Source: Psychrobacillus sp. NEAU-3TGS
GTDB taxonomy: Bacteria > Bacillota > Bacilli > Bacillales_A > Planococcaceae
Assembly (NCBI RefSeq): GCF_029955155.1
Contig: NZ_JAPNOZ010000010.1
Coordinates: forward strand, 465,661-529,660
Reading direction: 5' to 3'
DNA length: 64,000 nucleotides
A program made the translations under genes and the position numbers. Below the pieces are notes generated by a model. It was not told the origin of the DNA. It saw only the letters and a program-made list of their open reading frames with translations, and did no database searches. Below are positions 35,583 to 44,744 of the stretch, piece after piece (within the stretch, counting starts at the first letter, position 1; every line of letters starts with the position of its first letter).

Positions 35583-36857
35583 CTAATCATTGGAATTTTC
35601 ATATAAAAAATCCACCACTGCGGCAACGTATACTTTTGCACATCTGACTATGTCTTCTACTAAAACTTTCTCGTTATAGCCATGAATGCTAGGTAAATAA
35701 GCAGGACCATATTGTAACACTGGAATATGATAATCTCTAAAATGTCTAGCGTCACTACTAGCCCATTGCATTACTCCGTAAGCTTCCTCTTTTGTGACAA
35801 ATTCAATATTTTCAACTATCGCTTTACAAACTGGATCTTGCGCAGAGGTATAATTTGCAACACTTTTAAAACCAAATAACCGTATAGAGTATCGGATACC
35901 TAGACTATCTAACTCTTTCTTTAAGTAATCTGATACTTCTTCATGGGTAATACCAAACGGCAAACGACAATCTACTTGAACTTTACAGCTTTCTGGAATA
36001 ACATTTGACTTTGTTCCTCCATTAATCGTCCCAATATTCACCGTAATTCTTTCTAAAACTGGTTGAAAAATTTCTCTTTCTTCTTCCACTTCACGTAAAT
36101 AACGTTTGGAGATTTCCACTAATTCTCTTACTTCTTCTGGCATGTGAATTTCCAAATCCCAAAGTGTACGAATCTTTTCAATCGCTGCGATTGCATCTAC
36201 AATAGCATTGTTTCCAGCTACCGGTGATAGACTGCCATGACCCGGCTCACCAAATACCTCTAGCTCGAACCAATAGGACCCCTTTTGGCCAATTGTTGGA
36301 TTTAACGGAGAGGAAGGTTCTGCTATCAAACATCCATCACCATCGATCAATTTATTCTCAAGTAACCACGGGACACCATATTCTCCGCCTGTCTCTTCAT
36401 CTGGAACTATTGCTAAAGTAAGTTGTCCAGGTAATTCAATTCCTAGTCGTTTAAACAAAGTAAATGCAAAAATTATACCGGCAAGTCCGCCTTTCATATC
36501 GCTTGCACCACGTCCTAACATCCAACCATCTACTACTTCTCCAGAAAAAGGATCGAAATCCCATTTAGATAAGTCACCAGCGGGAACTACATCAGTATGA
36601 CCACAATAAATCAGTTTTTTTCCTGATTCATCTCCAAAAGAACTGACGAGATTATACATTTTTTCGGATGCTTCATGCCAGTCGACCTCTAGTCCAAACT
36701 GTTTTAAATAGTCGGATACAAATTCACTCGCTTCTGTTGAGTCACCGGGTGGATTTTCACTAGGAATTCGTATTAATGAACTACATAATTCGATTAATTC
36801 GTCTTTTCGCTTTTCGACTTCATCCACTAATTGCTGTTTCAATTGTGCATTATCCAT
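35583..36857 (-). CDS. M20-family metallopeptidase (ArgE/DapE/ACY1 group)
   Basis: This 424-residue di-zinc hydrolase has GHTDVVPAG, GRGASDMKGG (bridging Asp), the catalytic DEETGG, a dimerisation domain (VFGEPGHGSLSP) and a C-terminal histidine in SIHGYNE. It cleaves an acyl-amino acid or peptide bond; the exact substrate is unknown. Its start overlaps the DUF1177 stop by one base (TAATG), so the two proteins are coupled. Confidence 0.9.
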   Translation of the reverse strand: MDNAQLKQQLVDEVEKRKDELIELCSSLIRIPSENPPGDSTEASEFVSDYLKQFGLEVDWHEASEKMYNLVSSFGDESGKKLIYCGHTDVVPAGDLSKWDFDPFSGEVVDGWMLGRGASDMKGGLAGIIFAFTLFKRLGIELPGQLTLAIVPDEETGGEYGVPWLLENKLIDGDGCLIAEPSSPLNPTIGQKGSYWFELEVFGEPGHGSLSPVAGNNAIVDAIAAIEKIRTLWDLEIHMPEEVRELVEISKRYLREVEEEREIFQPVLERITVNIGTINGGTKSNVIPESCKVQVDCRLPFGITHEEVSDYLKKELDSLGIRYSIRLFGFKSVANYTSAQDPVCKAIVENIEFVTKEEAYGVMQWASSDARHFRDYHIPVLQYGPAYLPSIHGYNEKVLVEDIVRCAKVYVAAVVDFLYENSND

Positions 36858-37807
36858 TATCTAGCTACCTCCTGCTTTCCAAAAGTTTGTAAATGTTCCA
36901 TCTTGCCATAAAGCTTTTCTAATAATACAAACTCTTCCTCGTTAAAGAATGAACATTTACCTTCACCATAAACTTTTGCAACTTCAAGAGCAAAACGTAC
37001 AACTTGTTCAATATCCACTAAATGACTAGCTCCTGTACCACAACCCGCGACAGCTGTTTCTGTTGTAATTGCAACACCAACCACTGGACTTGATGTTGCC
37101 ACTGCTGGTTGTAAAATACTATTTACATGGTATACTCCATTACCATAAGGAGTAATATCCTGAGTCGTGATAGGTAAAGTTACTGGTAAAATACCAGCAG
37201 ATTGCGTGTAAATATGAAGTAGATCGTCACTCATTTTTAAAATATACCCTTGTTTTACAGTTGGAGTAATTGCAAAACCTTTGTGGTTTGTAATCATATT
37301 CCCTTTAGTGGTATCTATAGAAAGAATTGCATCCATTTCATCCGTTACTTCATACTGATTCATTGTTAAAATATCAACCGGAGAGTCCATAAATGGTACA
37401 GGGTCATGCGGTAAAGTTGGGGCAGTTGGACAAATATGTGTTGTTAAAATTACGTCTCCCTCCAGCTGATCTCCCTTAGCTTGCATATCCAATAACTTAG
37501 CAGCTGTTGCCATTGCAGATAATGCCCCATCTCCATCAGACACAAATCCTTTTACTTCAGGACGAGCTCCGATTCCACCAAGTCTTCCAACTATGCCTAG
37601 TGTTGGAGCTGTACCTCCCATTCGTTTTCCATTCGTGCCTGGGATGAAAACTTTAACGAAATCTGTAGATCCAGCTTTTCCTTCAACTGTTTGAACACTA
37701 ATCTCACCTTTATCTGAGATTTTCTCTAAATACGATTTAATTACTTCTCCAGTTACATGAATACTATCCATTTCTTCAAATAATTCCATTACGTGTTTTA
37801 ATGACAT
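36857..37807 (-). CDS. DUF1177 family protein
   Basis: This 316-residue protein belongs to the uncharacterised DUF1177 family; recognisable stretches are GTNGKRMGGTAPTLGIVGRL, FVSDGDGALSAMATAAKLLD and THICPTAPTLPHDPVPF. It has no membrane segment. The conserved His, Asp and Cys residues suggest an enzyme, but no reaction is established. It lies between the peptide ABC ATPase and M20 genes, with one-base coupling to M20, which suggests work on the imported compound. Confidence 0.82.
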   Translation of the reverse strand: MSLKHVMELFEEMDSIHVTGEVIKSYLEKISDKGEISVQTVEGKAGSTDFVKVFIPGTNGKRMGGTAPTLGIVGRLGGIGARPEVKGFVSDGDGALSAMATAAKLLDMQAKGDQLEGDVILTTHICPTAPTLPHDPVPFMDSPVDILTMNQYEVTDEMDAILSIDTTKGNMITNHKGFAITPTVKQGYILKMSDDLLHIYTQSAGILPVTLPITTQDITPYGNGVYHVNSILQPAVATSSPVVGVAITTETAVAGCGTGASHLVDIEQVVRFALEVAKVYGEGKCSFFNEEEFVLLEKLYGKMEHLQTFGKQEVAR

Positions 37808-37826
37808 GATTTGTTCCTCCTAGTTT

Positions 37827-38798
37827 TTATGAATATAAGTGACAAGCTACTTTTTGAGTCTTACCCAAGTCTACAAATGCTGGTACATCCTTTTTACAAT
37901 GTTCCATTGCATGAGGACATCTTTTATGAAAACTACAACCAGATGGTGGATTCACAGGACTTGGTACATCCCCCTCCAAAAGAATTCTCTCTTTTTTATC
38001 AAACGGATTTTCTTTTGGAATTGCCGATAATAATGCTTTTGTATAAGGATGTTTTGGATTTTCGTATAACTCCTCATATGTACCAATTTCCACGATTTTT
38101 CCTAAATACATTACCGCAATTCGATCGCATATATAGCGAACAACATTTAAATCATGAGAAATGAAAATATAAGTAAGATCAAACTTTCGCTGTAAATCTT
38201 TTAATAAATTTATAACTTGTGCTTGCACAGATACATCCAAAGCGGAAACCGGTTCATCGCATATAATAATATCTGGGTTTAATGCAAGTGCACGAGCGAT
38301 ATTTATACGCTGTCTTTGTCCACCAGAAAATTCATGAACATATCTTTCTGCATGATAACCACTTAAACCAACAACTTCTAATAATTCTATGACTCTCTTT
38401 TTTCTAGATTTAGCGTCACCAATCTGATGTATAACTAAAGGCTCCGCAATTAAATACTCAATTGTTTTACGAGGGTCCAAAGAAGCATATGGATTTTGAA
38501 AAACCATTTGGATGGATTTTCGAATGGAACGTATCTCCTTTGAACCAAGTGTTGCTAAATTCTTTCCCTTAAATTCAACAACCCCCTCTGTAGGACGGAT
38601 TAGTTGGTTAATCAGCCTTGCCATCGTTGATTTTCCACAACCAGATTCTCCAACAATCCCAAGTGTTTCACCTTTAAAGACTTCAAAACTAACTCCATCC
38701 ACTGCTTTTACACTTTGTGTAGATTTTTTGAAAGGTAGTGCTTCATTAATAGGAAAATGTTTTTTTAAATTTTCTACTTTAATCACAACTTCACTCAA
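37827..38798 (-). CDS. Dipeptide/oligopeptide ABC transporter ATP-binding protein (OppF/DppF type)
   Basis: The protein is 323 residues from TTG 38798, which overlaps the stop of the OppD-type gene and is preceded by AAAGGAG; the longer frame to 38822 contains that site. It has Walker [37 protein letters not shown] and the cysteine motif PPSGCSFHKRCPHAMEHC. It is the last transporter gene before DUF1177. Confidence 0.92.
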   Translation of the reverse strand: MSEVVIKVENLKKHFPINEALPFKKSTQSVKAVDGVSFEVFKGETLGIVGESGCGKSTMARLINQLIRPTEGVVEFKGKNLATLGSKEIRSIRKSIQMVFQNPYASLDPRKTIEYLIAEPLVIHQIGDAKSRKKRVIELLEVVGLSGYHAERYVHEFSGGQRQRINIARALALNPDIIICDEPVSALDVSVQAQVINLLKDLQRKFDLTYIFISHDLNVVRYICDRIAVMYLGKIVEIGTYEELYENPKHPYTKALLSAIPKENPFDKKERILLEGDVPSPVNPPSGCSFHKRCPHAMEHCKKDVPAFVDLGKTQKVACHLYS

Positions 38799-39804
38799 TG
38801 TAAACGAGCTCCTTTCTTTCAAGACGGTTAGATTTGGTTTGGAAATGGCATGACACTATATGACCTTCTTCCACCTCAATCGGCTCTGGTTTTGTTGTTT
38901 TACAAATTTCTTTTGCATAGGGACAACGATCGGCAAAATTACATCCCAGAATTGGGTTGCGTAAATCAGGAGGACTCCCCGGGATTGCAGGTAATTTATT
39001 GCCATTCAATGTATTTTTAGTTATTTGGGACTCTAACAACCCCCAGGTATATGGATGTAGAGGATTATCATAAATAGTTTTTACTTTGCCAGATTCTACT
39101 GTGTTTCCTGCATACATCACAATTACTTTATCGCACATCTCCCATACAACTCCTAAATCATGCGTGATCATAATAATCGATGTATCATTCTTTTCCTGCA
39201 ACGATTTCATAAGTTCCAATATTTGTGCCTGCACTGTAACGTCTAATGCAGTGGTTGGTTCATCAGCAATTAGTAACTTTGGATTGCACGATAGTGCTAT
39301 AGCGATCATAACTCGTTGTCTCATCCCCCCTGAAAACTCATGAGGATACATTTTCACCCTTTTTTCCGGCTCTGGAATTCCGACAACTTTCAACATTTCA
39401 ATTGCTTTTAACTTCGCTTCTTTTTTGGATATCTGTTGATGAGTACGAACTGCTTCCTCGATTTGGTCTCCCACAGTAAACACTGGATTTAAACTGGTCA
39501 TTGGATCTTGAAATATCATAGCAATGTCATTACCACGAACATCTCTCATTTCTTTATCAGAAAGGGATAATATATCTTTTCCATTAAAGGTAATTTTCCC
39601 ATTTGGAATACTGCCAATTCCCTTCGGTAGTAATCTCATCAGTGCTGTTGCAGTAACACTTTTACCCGATCCAGACTCTCCAACAATCCCTAAAGTTTCT
39701 TTCTTCTTCAATGATATGTTTACACCATTAACTGCTTTTACAATGGATGCTGAAGAACGAAAGTGGACATCTAAATTTTCGACTTTTAGTATTTCATCTG
39801 ACAT
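38791..39804 (-). CDS. Dipeptide/oligopeptide ABC transporter ATP-binding protein (OppD/DppD type)
   Basis: A 337-residue ATPase with Walker [31 protein letters not shown] and the C-terminal GCNFADRCPYAKEIC. It pairs with the next gene, which it overlaps by eight bases. A 66-base gap separates it from the DppC-type gene upstream. Confidence 0.92.
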   Translation of the reverse strand: MSDEILKVENLDVHFRSSASIVKAVNGVNISLKKKETLGIVGESGSGKSVTATALMRLLPKGIGSIPNGKITFNGKDILSLSDKEMRDVRGNDIAMIFQDPMTSLNPVFTVGDQIEEAVRTHQQISKKEAKLKAIEMLKVVGIPEPEKRVKMYPHEFSGGMRQRVMIAIALSCNPKLLIADEPTTALDVTVQAQILELMKSLQEKNDTSIIMITHDLGVVWEMCDKVIVMYAGNTVESGKVKTIYDNPLHPYTWGLLESQITKNTLNGNKLPAIPGSPPDLRNPILGCNFADRCPYAKEICKTTKPEPIEVEEGHIVSCHFQTKSNRLERKELVYIE

Positions 39805-39870
39805 CTTTCCACCTCCATTAATAGTATTTAATCAGATACGCATTAGCGTACTTGCTTCCACTAAATATAG

Positions 39871-40764
39871 TTAAACTTTCATTTTAGGATCCAATGCATC
39901 TCTTAGCCCGTCACCGAATAAATTTATCCCTAAGACCGTTATAAGAATAGCTAGTCCAGAAAAAGTGGCCATTTGTGGATTAAGTACTAAAAAGTCCTTG
40001 CCATCTTTCAAAATACTCCCCCATGAAGCTGTTGGTGGCTGAACTCCTAATCCTAAGAAACTTAATGCGGCTTCAGAGATAATAGCTCCCGCAATACTCA
40101 TCGTTCCATATACAATTAATGGAGCTAAACAGTTAGGTAGCACATGTTGAAATAAGATTCTTCCGTGGGTTGCACCCAAAGAACGAGTAACTTCTATAAA
40201 TTCTTCCTCTTTTACGCTTAATACTTGCCCTCGTACTATTCGTGCAAACCCTGGTATATTAGCTACGCCAATCGCAATAATTACATTAACTAACCCTTGA
40301 CCCAAAACCGTCATTAAAGTTATTGCAAGTAGGATGAAAGGAAAAGCAAATAATCCATCCATTGTACGCATAATAAGAGAATCTAATTTCCCGCCAAAGT
40401 ATCCAGCTATTAAGCCTAAAAACGTACCAAATACTGCCCCAAATACAACGGCAGATACTCCTACAATCAGAGAAATTCTGGCTCCATAAACAATACGGCT
40501 AAATAAATCACGCCCATAATTATCTGTCCCAAGTAAGTGTCCATCCACTCCAGCCCCTAGTAGACTATGTGTAATATCCATCTCATTCGGTGAATGTGTA
40601 GCAATTAGTGGTGCGAGTATTGCAATAATTGTCATGAAAATAGTAACGAACAAACCGAATGCAGCTATTCGATTTTTCAACAACTTACGTATAAAACTTC
40701 GCTCATTTATTTCCTTTTTCTTCACTTCTCTTGTTTCTATAGATGAAGGTTGAGTAGATGTCAT
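39871..40764 (-). CDS. Dipeptide ABC transporter permease (DppC type)
   Basis: A 297-residue membrane protein with FSRIVYGARISLIVGV, the ATPase-coupling loop EFIEVTRSLGATHGRILFQHVLPN and the end GINLFGDGLRDALDP. It overlaps the DppB-type gene by four bases, as subunits of one channel usually do. Confidence 0.92.
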   Translation of the reverse strand: MTSTQPSSIETREVKKKEINERSFIRKLLKNRIAAFGLFVTIFMTIIAILAPLIATHSPNEMDITHSLLGAGVDGHLLGTDNYGRDLFSRIVYGARISLIVGVSAVVFGAVFGTFLGLIAGYFGGKLDSLIMRTMDGLFAFPFILLAITLMTVLGQGLVNVIIAIGVANIPGFARIVRGQVLSVKEEEFIEVTRSLGATHGRILFQHVLPNCLAPLIVYGTMSIAGAIISEAALSFLGLGVQPPTASWGSILKDGKDFLVLNPQMATFSGLAILITVLGINLFGDGLRDALDPKMKV

Positions 40765-41729
40765 TTTCCTGTTCCTCCTTTTCCAGAAGAATAGTTTACA
40801 CGCGGATTCACAATTTTATATAAAACATCGATCAATAGATTGACTAGTACAAAAATTATAGCGATGAATAGAACTGTTCCTTGCACTACTACAAAATCTC
40901 GTTTATCTATTGCATCCACTATTAACCGGCCCATCCCAGGCCAACTAAAAATTGTTTCTGTTAAAACTGCTCCTCCTAATAAGGCAGACACTTGCATACC
41001 GAGTACAGTTAAAATAGGTGTTAATGCATTTTTAAATGCATGTTTCCCTATAACAAAAAACTCTTTTATCCCTTTTGCTCGGGCTGTTTTAATATAGTCT
41101 TGAGAAATTACTTCCAACATACTAGAACGTGTAATTCTTGCGAAAGTAGCCATGGGAATCGTTGCAAGTGTAATACTCGGTAACACTAAATGCTTAATGT
41201 ATGTGATAAACCCTTCATCCATCGTTCCCATTCCGGTAGCAGGAAACCAACCTAAATTCACGCTAAAATACAGTACAAGCATGACTCCTAGCCAAAAGAT
41301 AGGAATAGAGACTCCTATTAACGAAATAACCATAACCGTATAGTCCATTACTGAATTTTGCTTTGACGCTGAAATAATACCTGCTGGAATTCCTATTAAT
41401 AACGCTATTACTAATGCTGAAATGGCTAAAATAAGTGTATTAGGAAATCTATCCATAATTAACGAAATCACTGGTTGATTATAAGTTAGTGAAACTCCGA
41501 AATCTCCTTGGACTAAGTCCCCAATATACTGAAAGAATTGTGTATGCAATGGTTCATTTAATCCTAAATCATCCCTTAACTCTTGTATGTCTTCTACACT
41601 TGCTTGTGGTCCTAACATAACTGCAGCCGGATCACCAGGTATTAAACGTGTTATGACAAATACAATAATAGCTACGACAAATATAGTTGGTAGCAAGTCT
41701 ACTAAACGTTTAAGTATATATTTACCCAT
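40761..41729 (-). CDS. Dipeptide ABC transporter permease (DppB type)
   Basis: A complete 322-residue permease with six helices: N-terminal MGKYILKRLVDLLPTIFVVA, then IPGDPAAVMLGPQAS, the coupling loop DYIKTARAKGIKEFFVIGKH and the C-terminal LLIDVLYKIVNPRV. It is the first gene of the minus-strand arm, divergent from the binding protein. Compared with this intact gene, the paralogue at 21556-22474 shows the missing N-terminal frame clearly. Confidence 0.93.
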   Translation of the reverse strand: MGKYILKRLVDLLPTIFVVAIIVFVITRLIPGDPAAVMLGPQASVEDIQELRDDLGLNEPLHTQFFQYIGDLVQGDFGVSLTYNQPVISLIMDRFPNTLILAISALVIALLIGIPAGIISASKQNSVMDYTVMVISLIGVSIPIFWLGVMLVLYFSVNLGWFPATGMGTMDEGFITYIKHLVLPSITLATIPMATFARITRSSMLEVISQDYIKTARAKGIKEFFVIGKHAFKNALTPILTVLGMQVSALLGGAVLTETIFSWPGMGRLIVDAIDKRDFVVVQGTVLFIAIIFVLVNLLIDVLYKIVNPRVNYSSGKGGTGK

Positions 41730-41744
41730 AAAACCCCTCCTTTT

Positions 41745-41924
41745 TTCACTATATGAATCACCGTTTCACAATGTGAATTAAAAAAAGTTTATCACCCTGA
41801 AAATTATTTGTAAATATAAAATTAAAAATTATCTAAACATTTTTAAAAAACCATTTACACTTCTTTTCTCATGTGATAAATTAGTTAACAATTCATCATG
41901 TGATACAGCGTTTCACAATGTGAA
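41745..41924. promoter_or_regulatory. Divergent control region with twin palindromes
   Basis: The perfect palindrome TTCACAATGTGAA occurs twice, at 41765-41777 near the DppB-type gene and at 41912-41924 near the binding-protein gene. A weaker relative, TTCACTATATGAA, lies at 41745, and two TCATGTGATA direct repeats lie at 41869 and 41897. For the plus strand TTTACA (41854) and an extended TGATAAATT -10 (41874) are correctly spaced. The repeated palindrome suggests one dimeric repressor controlling both arms; the IclR protein encoded nearby is the likeliest. Confidence 0.6.
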
Positions 41925-41949
41925 TCAATTAAAAGGAGTGATTATAAAT

Positions 41950-43560
41950 ATGTTGAAGAAGAAATACTTATCACTACTAATACTTGTTTTATGTTCGGTG
42001 TTAGTACTTGCAGCCTGTTCTGGAAAAACATCTTCTAATGAAGAATCTTCTTCTAATGGAAATGGGGATACCACTGGAGAACCTCAAGATGGAGGTACAC
42101 TTCGTCTAGGCTTATCAGCAAACCCTAAAACGCTTGATCCTATTAAATATACTGGGGTATATGAATCTCAAATAATGAGAATGGTTTCCGATACTTTAGT
42201 TGTTTACAGTAAAGATTTAAGTGAGATTCAACCTTCCCTAGCAACGAGCTGGGAAGTATCAGAAGATATGAAAGAATACACCTTCACATTAAGAGATGAT
42301 GTATTTTTCCAACCTGGCGAATATCAAGATGGGCGTCAAATGACAGCAGAGGACGTAAAATATAGCTTAGAACGTTCTGCTAAAGAATCTGCGATGAATC
42401 GCCTTAGAGGGGTAACAAGCGTTGAGGTGACCGGAGAATTCGAGGTCAAACTTCACTTAGAATCACCAAATGCCGCACTATTAGCAATGCTTACAGACGC
42501 TGGAAATATGATTATAGCTAAAGAAGAAGTAGAAGGCTGGGGAGACAACTTCGGTTCAAACGTTGTAGGAACAGGACCTTTTCAGATTAAAAACTGGCAA
42601 CAAGATCAACAAGTTGAGCTTGTACGTCATGATAAGTATTGGGGAGAAAAGCCTCATTTAGATGGGGTAACGGTTAAAATTATTTCTGATCCTAATATGA
42701 TGACAAATGCACTTCGCTCTGGTGACATCGACATCGCTACGGATGTCAAAGGACAAAACCGAGAATTAATTAAGCAAGATACTAATTTAGAGTTAATTTC
42801 AAAATCAGCACTTGCTACAGTTTATCTAGACTTAAATAACAAAGTTGGACCTACTGCGGATCCTAAAGTCCGAGAAGCAATTTATAAAGCTACAAATGTA
42901 GAAGAAATTGTCCAAGGTGTAAACCAATGGGGTGGAGCAGTCCCTTCCCTTCTACCTATTCCTAAAGATTCATGGGGATATGATGAAAGTTTAGAAGCGC
43001 TTGTCCCAACATTTGACCCGGAAGCAGCAAAAGCCTTACTTTCAGAAGCAGGTTATCCAGATGGTTTCAAAACTGAAATTTATGTAGCGGAAGCTCGAGT
43101 TCCATATGCGACAATCTTCCAAAATCAAATGAAGAAAAACCTTAATATTGATGTAGAGATTAAAACTGTGGAATGGGGAACATATAGCGATACTGTTTCT
43201 AAAGGAAATGCTCCGATGTCTATTGGAGGATGGACATGGTATCCAGACCCTTACTTCTACTTATACCAATTATTCCACACTGATCAGCTTGGAGCATTAG
43301 GTAATGGAAAAGGATATGAAAATGCAGAAGTTGATGAGTTATTGAATCGTGCAGTATCAGAAACAGTTGACCAAGCTGAACGTGCAACACTTTATCAAGA
43401 AGCACTTAAACTAATCTTAAAGGATGTTCCTCGTATTGAGTTAGAAAATACAGAAGCAGCAGCAGGAATTACGAAAAAAGTAAAAGGCTTTGATGTTTCT
43501 CCTGACTTCTCTATTTCAATCGTCAATCCAAATGGTACAAACGTATGGTTAGAGAAATAA
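41950..43560 (+). CDS. Dipeptide/oligopeptide ABC transporter substrate-binding lipoprotein
   Basis: The protein is 536 residues from ATG 41950 after AAAGGAGTGAT; the frame to 41920 uses a GTG inside the operator. The lipoprotein signal ends LAAC (Cys near 23) with a Ser/Asn-rich linker. SBP_bac_5 features include GGTLRLGLSANPKTLDPIKY, FQPGEYQDGRQMTAEDVKYS and GTGPFQIKNW. It should feed the divergent permeases and ATPases. A terminator-like hairpin follows, so the downstream amidohydrolase genes receive less mRNA. Confidence 0.92.
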   Translation: MLKKKYLSLLILVLCSVLVLAACSGKTSSNEESSSNGNGDTTGEPQDGGTLRLGLSANPKTLDPIKYTGVYESQIMRMVSDTLVVYSKDLSEIQPSLATSWEVSEDMKEYTFTLRDDVFFQPGEYQDGRQMTAEDVKYSLERSAKESAMNRLRGVTSVEVTGEFEVKLHLESPNAALLAMLTDAGNMIIAKEEVEGWGDNFGSNVVGTGPFQIKNWQQDQQVELVRHDKYWGEKPHLDGVTVKIISDPNMMTNALRSGDIDIATDVKGQNRELIKQDTNLELISKSALATVYLDLNNKVGPTADPKVREAIYKATNVEEIVQGVNQWGGAVPSLLPIPKDSWGYDESLEALVPTFDPEAAKALLSEAGYPDGFKTEIYVAEARVPYATIFQNQMKKNLNIDVEIKTVEWGTYSDTVSKGNAPMSIGGWTWYPDPYFYLYQLFHTDQLGALGNGKGYENAEVDELLNRAVSETVDQAERATLYQEALKLILKDVPRIELENTEAAAGITKKVKGFDVSPDFSISIVNPNGTNVWLEK

Positions 43561-43586
43561 CAAATAATTACATCTAAATATATCCG

Positions 43587-43624
43587 AGAAAAGTAGAGAT
43601 TAATATATTCTCTGCTTTTCTTTT
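43587..43624 (+). terminator. Terminator/attenuator after the binding-protein gene
   Basis: Thirteen-base arms AGAAAAGTAGAGA/TCTCTGCTTTTCT (one G-U) with a nine-base loop are followed by TTT. It lies within the apparent operon, so partial termination that gives high binding-protein levels is plausible. Confidence 0.7.
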
Positions 43625-43643
43625 AAATGAAAGGAAGAGCAAA

Positions 43644-44744
43644 ATGATTATATTTAACCATGCATACGTTCTAAATCCCACTTCCAATGAATTCGAGAAG
43701 AAGAAATTAGTGATGAAAAATCAATATATACATGCCATTTTAGACTGTAATACTACCATCGAACAAGAGAACCTTTATCAAAATATAGATGCATCCACTT
43801 TATATATTACACCCGGTTTAATAGATGCTTGCTCTCAAATTGGTTTGAAAGAAACTGGTATCCGTTGGGAAGGCAATGATTCATATGAGCCTACTCAAGA
43901 GACAAATACTATTTTATCTGTTGTAGACGGTATATATCCATTTGATCCTTCCTTTAAACTAGCCATTTCTACTGGAGTTACTAGCGCACATATTATGTCC
44001 ACTGCTGAAAACGTAGTTGGTGCATACTCTGCAATTATCCATATGGACGGTGCAACCGTAGATGAAATGCTTATAACAAATAATGTAGGACTCTCTTTTT
44101 CTATGGGTGACGTTCCCAAAAAAGCATTCTTTGACTTTACTAAAAAGCCATTAACACGTATGGGTATTGCAAATATTATTAGACAAACAATACAAAAGCT
44201 AAGAGTGGATGGATTACCACTTGATTTTCCTTTTTTTATACGTTGCCATCGTGCCGATGATATAGAAACAGCACTCCGAATTCAAAAAGAGCTTCAAGCA
44301 AATTTCACACTTGTCCATGCGACAGAGTTTGCACTTATAGACACGGATGCAAAAAAAGAAATTAGCCAGGTAATTGCCGGCCCAGTTTTTCAAGCAATCG
44401 AAAGATTTGAACTAAAAAATTTGCATCCCTCCCTCTTTAATCAATTACAAACGACAGATACTTTATCATGTAACGCAACAGACCACCCTATTAGCTCAGT
44501 ATCTCATTTAAAACTAGAGAGTTCGTTAGCCATTCGTGAAGGTGTTTCAAGAAATAACGCCCTGCGATCTTTAACAACAGACGCTGCAAAAATTCTTCAA
44601 ATAGATCATTTAACTGGTTCTATAACCACTGGTCTATATGCAGATATTGTCGTATGGGACCAACACCCTCTTAATTTAACAGCTAAAGTATTGAGTACGT
44701 TTATTAAAGGAAAAGAAGTTTATAAAGGGAGTGATTGGAAATGA
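43644..44744 (+). CDS. Amidohydrolase-like protein without the HxH metal motif
   Basis: This 366-residue protein aligns along its whole length with the next gene's product. The family motif TPGLIDxHxH is TPGLIDACSQIGL here, so both histidines of the first metal site are gone. Other conserved positions remain: RCHRADDIETAL, LVHATE and the Asp in NATDHPISS. It may be a non-catalytic subunit of a heteromer with the downstream paralogue, or may use another metal arrangement. The stop overlaps the next ATG (ATGA). Confidence 0.8.
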   Translation: MIIFNHAYVLNPTSNEFEKKKLVMKNQYIHAILDCNTTIEQENLYQNIDASTLYITPGLIDACSQIGLKETGIRWEGNDSYEPTQETNTILSVVDGIYPFDPSFKLAISTGVTSAHIMSTAENVVGAYSAIIHMDGATVDEMLITNNVGLSFSMGDVPKKAFFDFTKKPLTRMGIANIIRQTIQKLRVDGLPLDFPFFIRCHRADDIETALRIQKELQANFTLVHATEFALIDTDAKKEISQVIAGPVFQAIERFELKNLHPSLFNQLQTTDTLSCNATDHPISSVSHLKLESSLAIREGVSRNNALRSLTTDAAKILQIDHLTGSITTGLYADIVVWDQHPLNLTAKVLSTFIKGKEVYKGSDWK

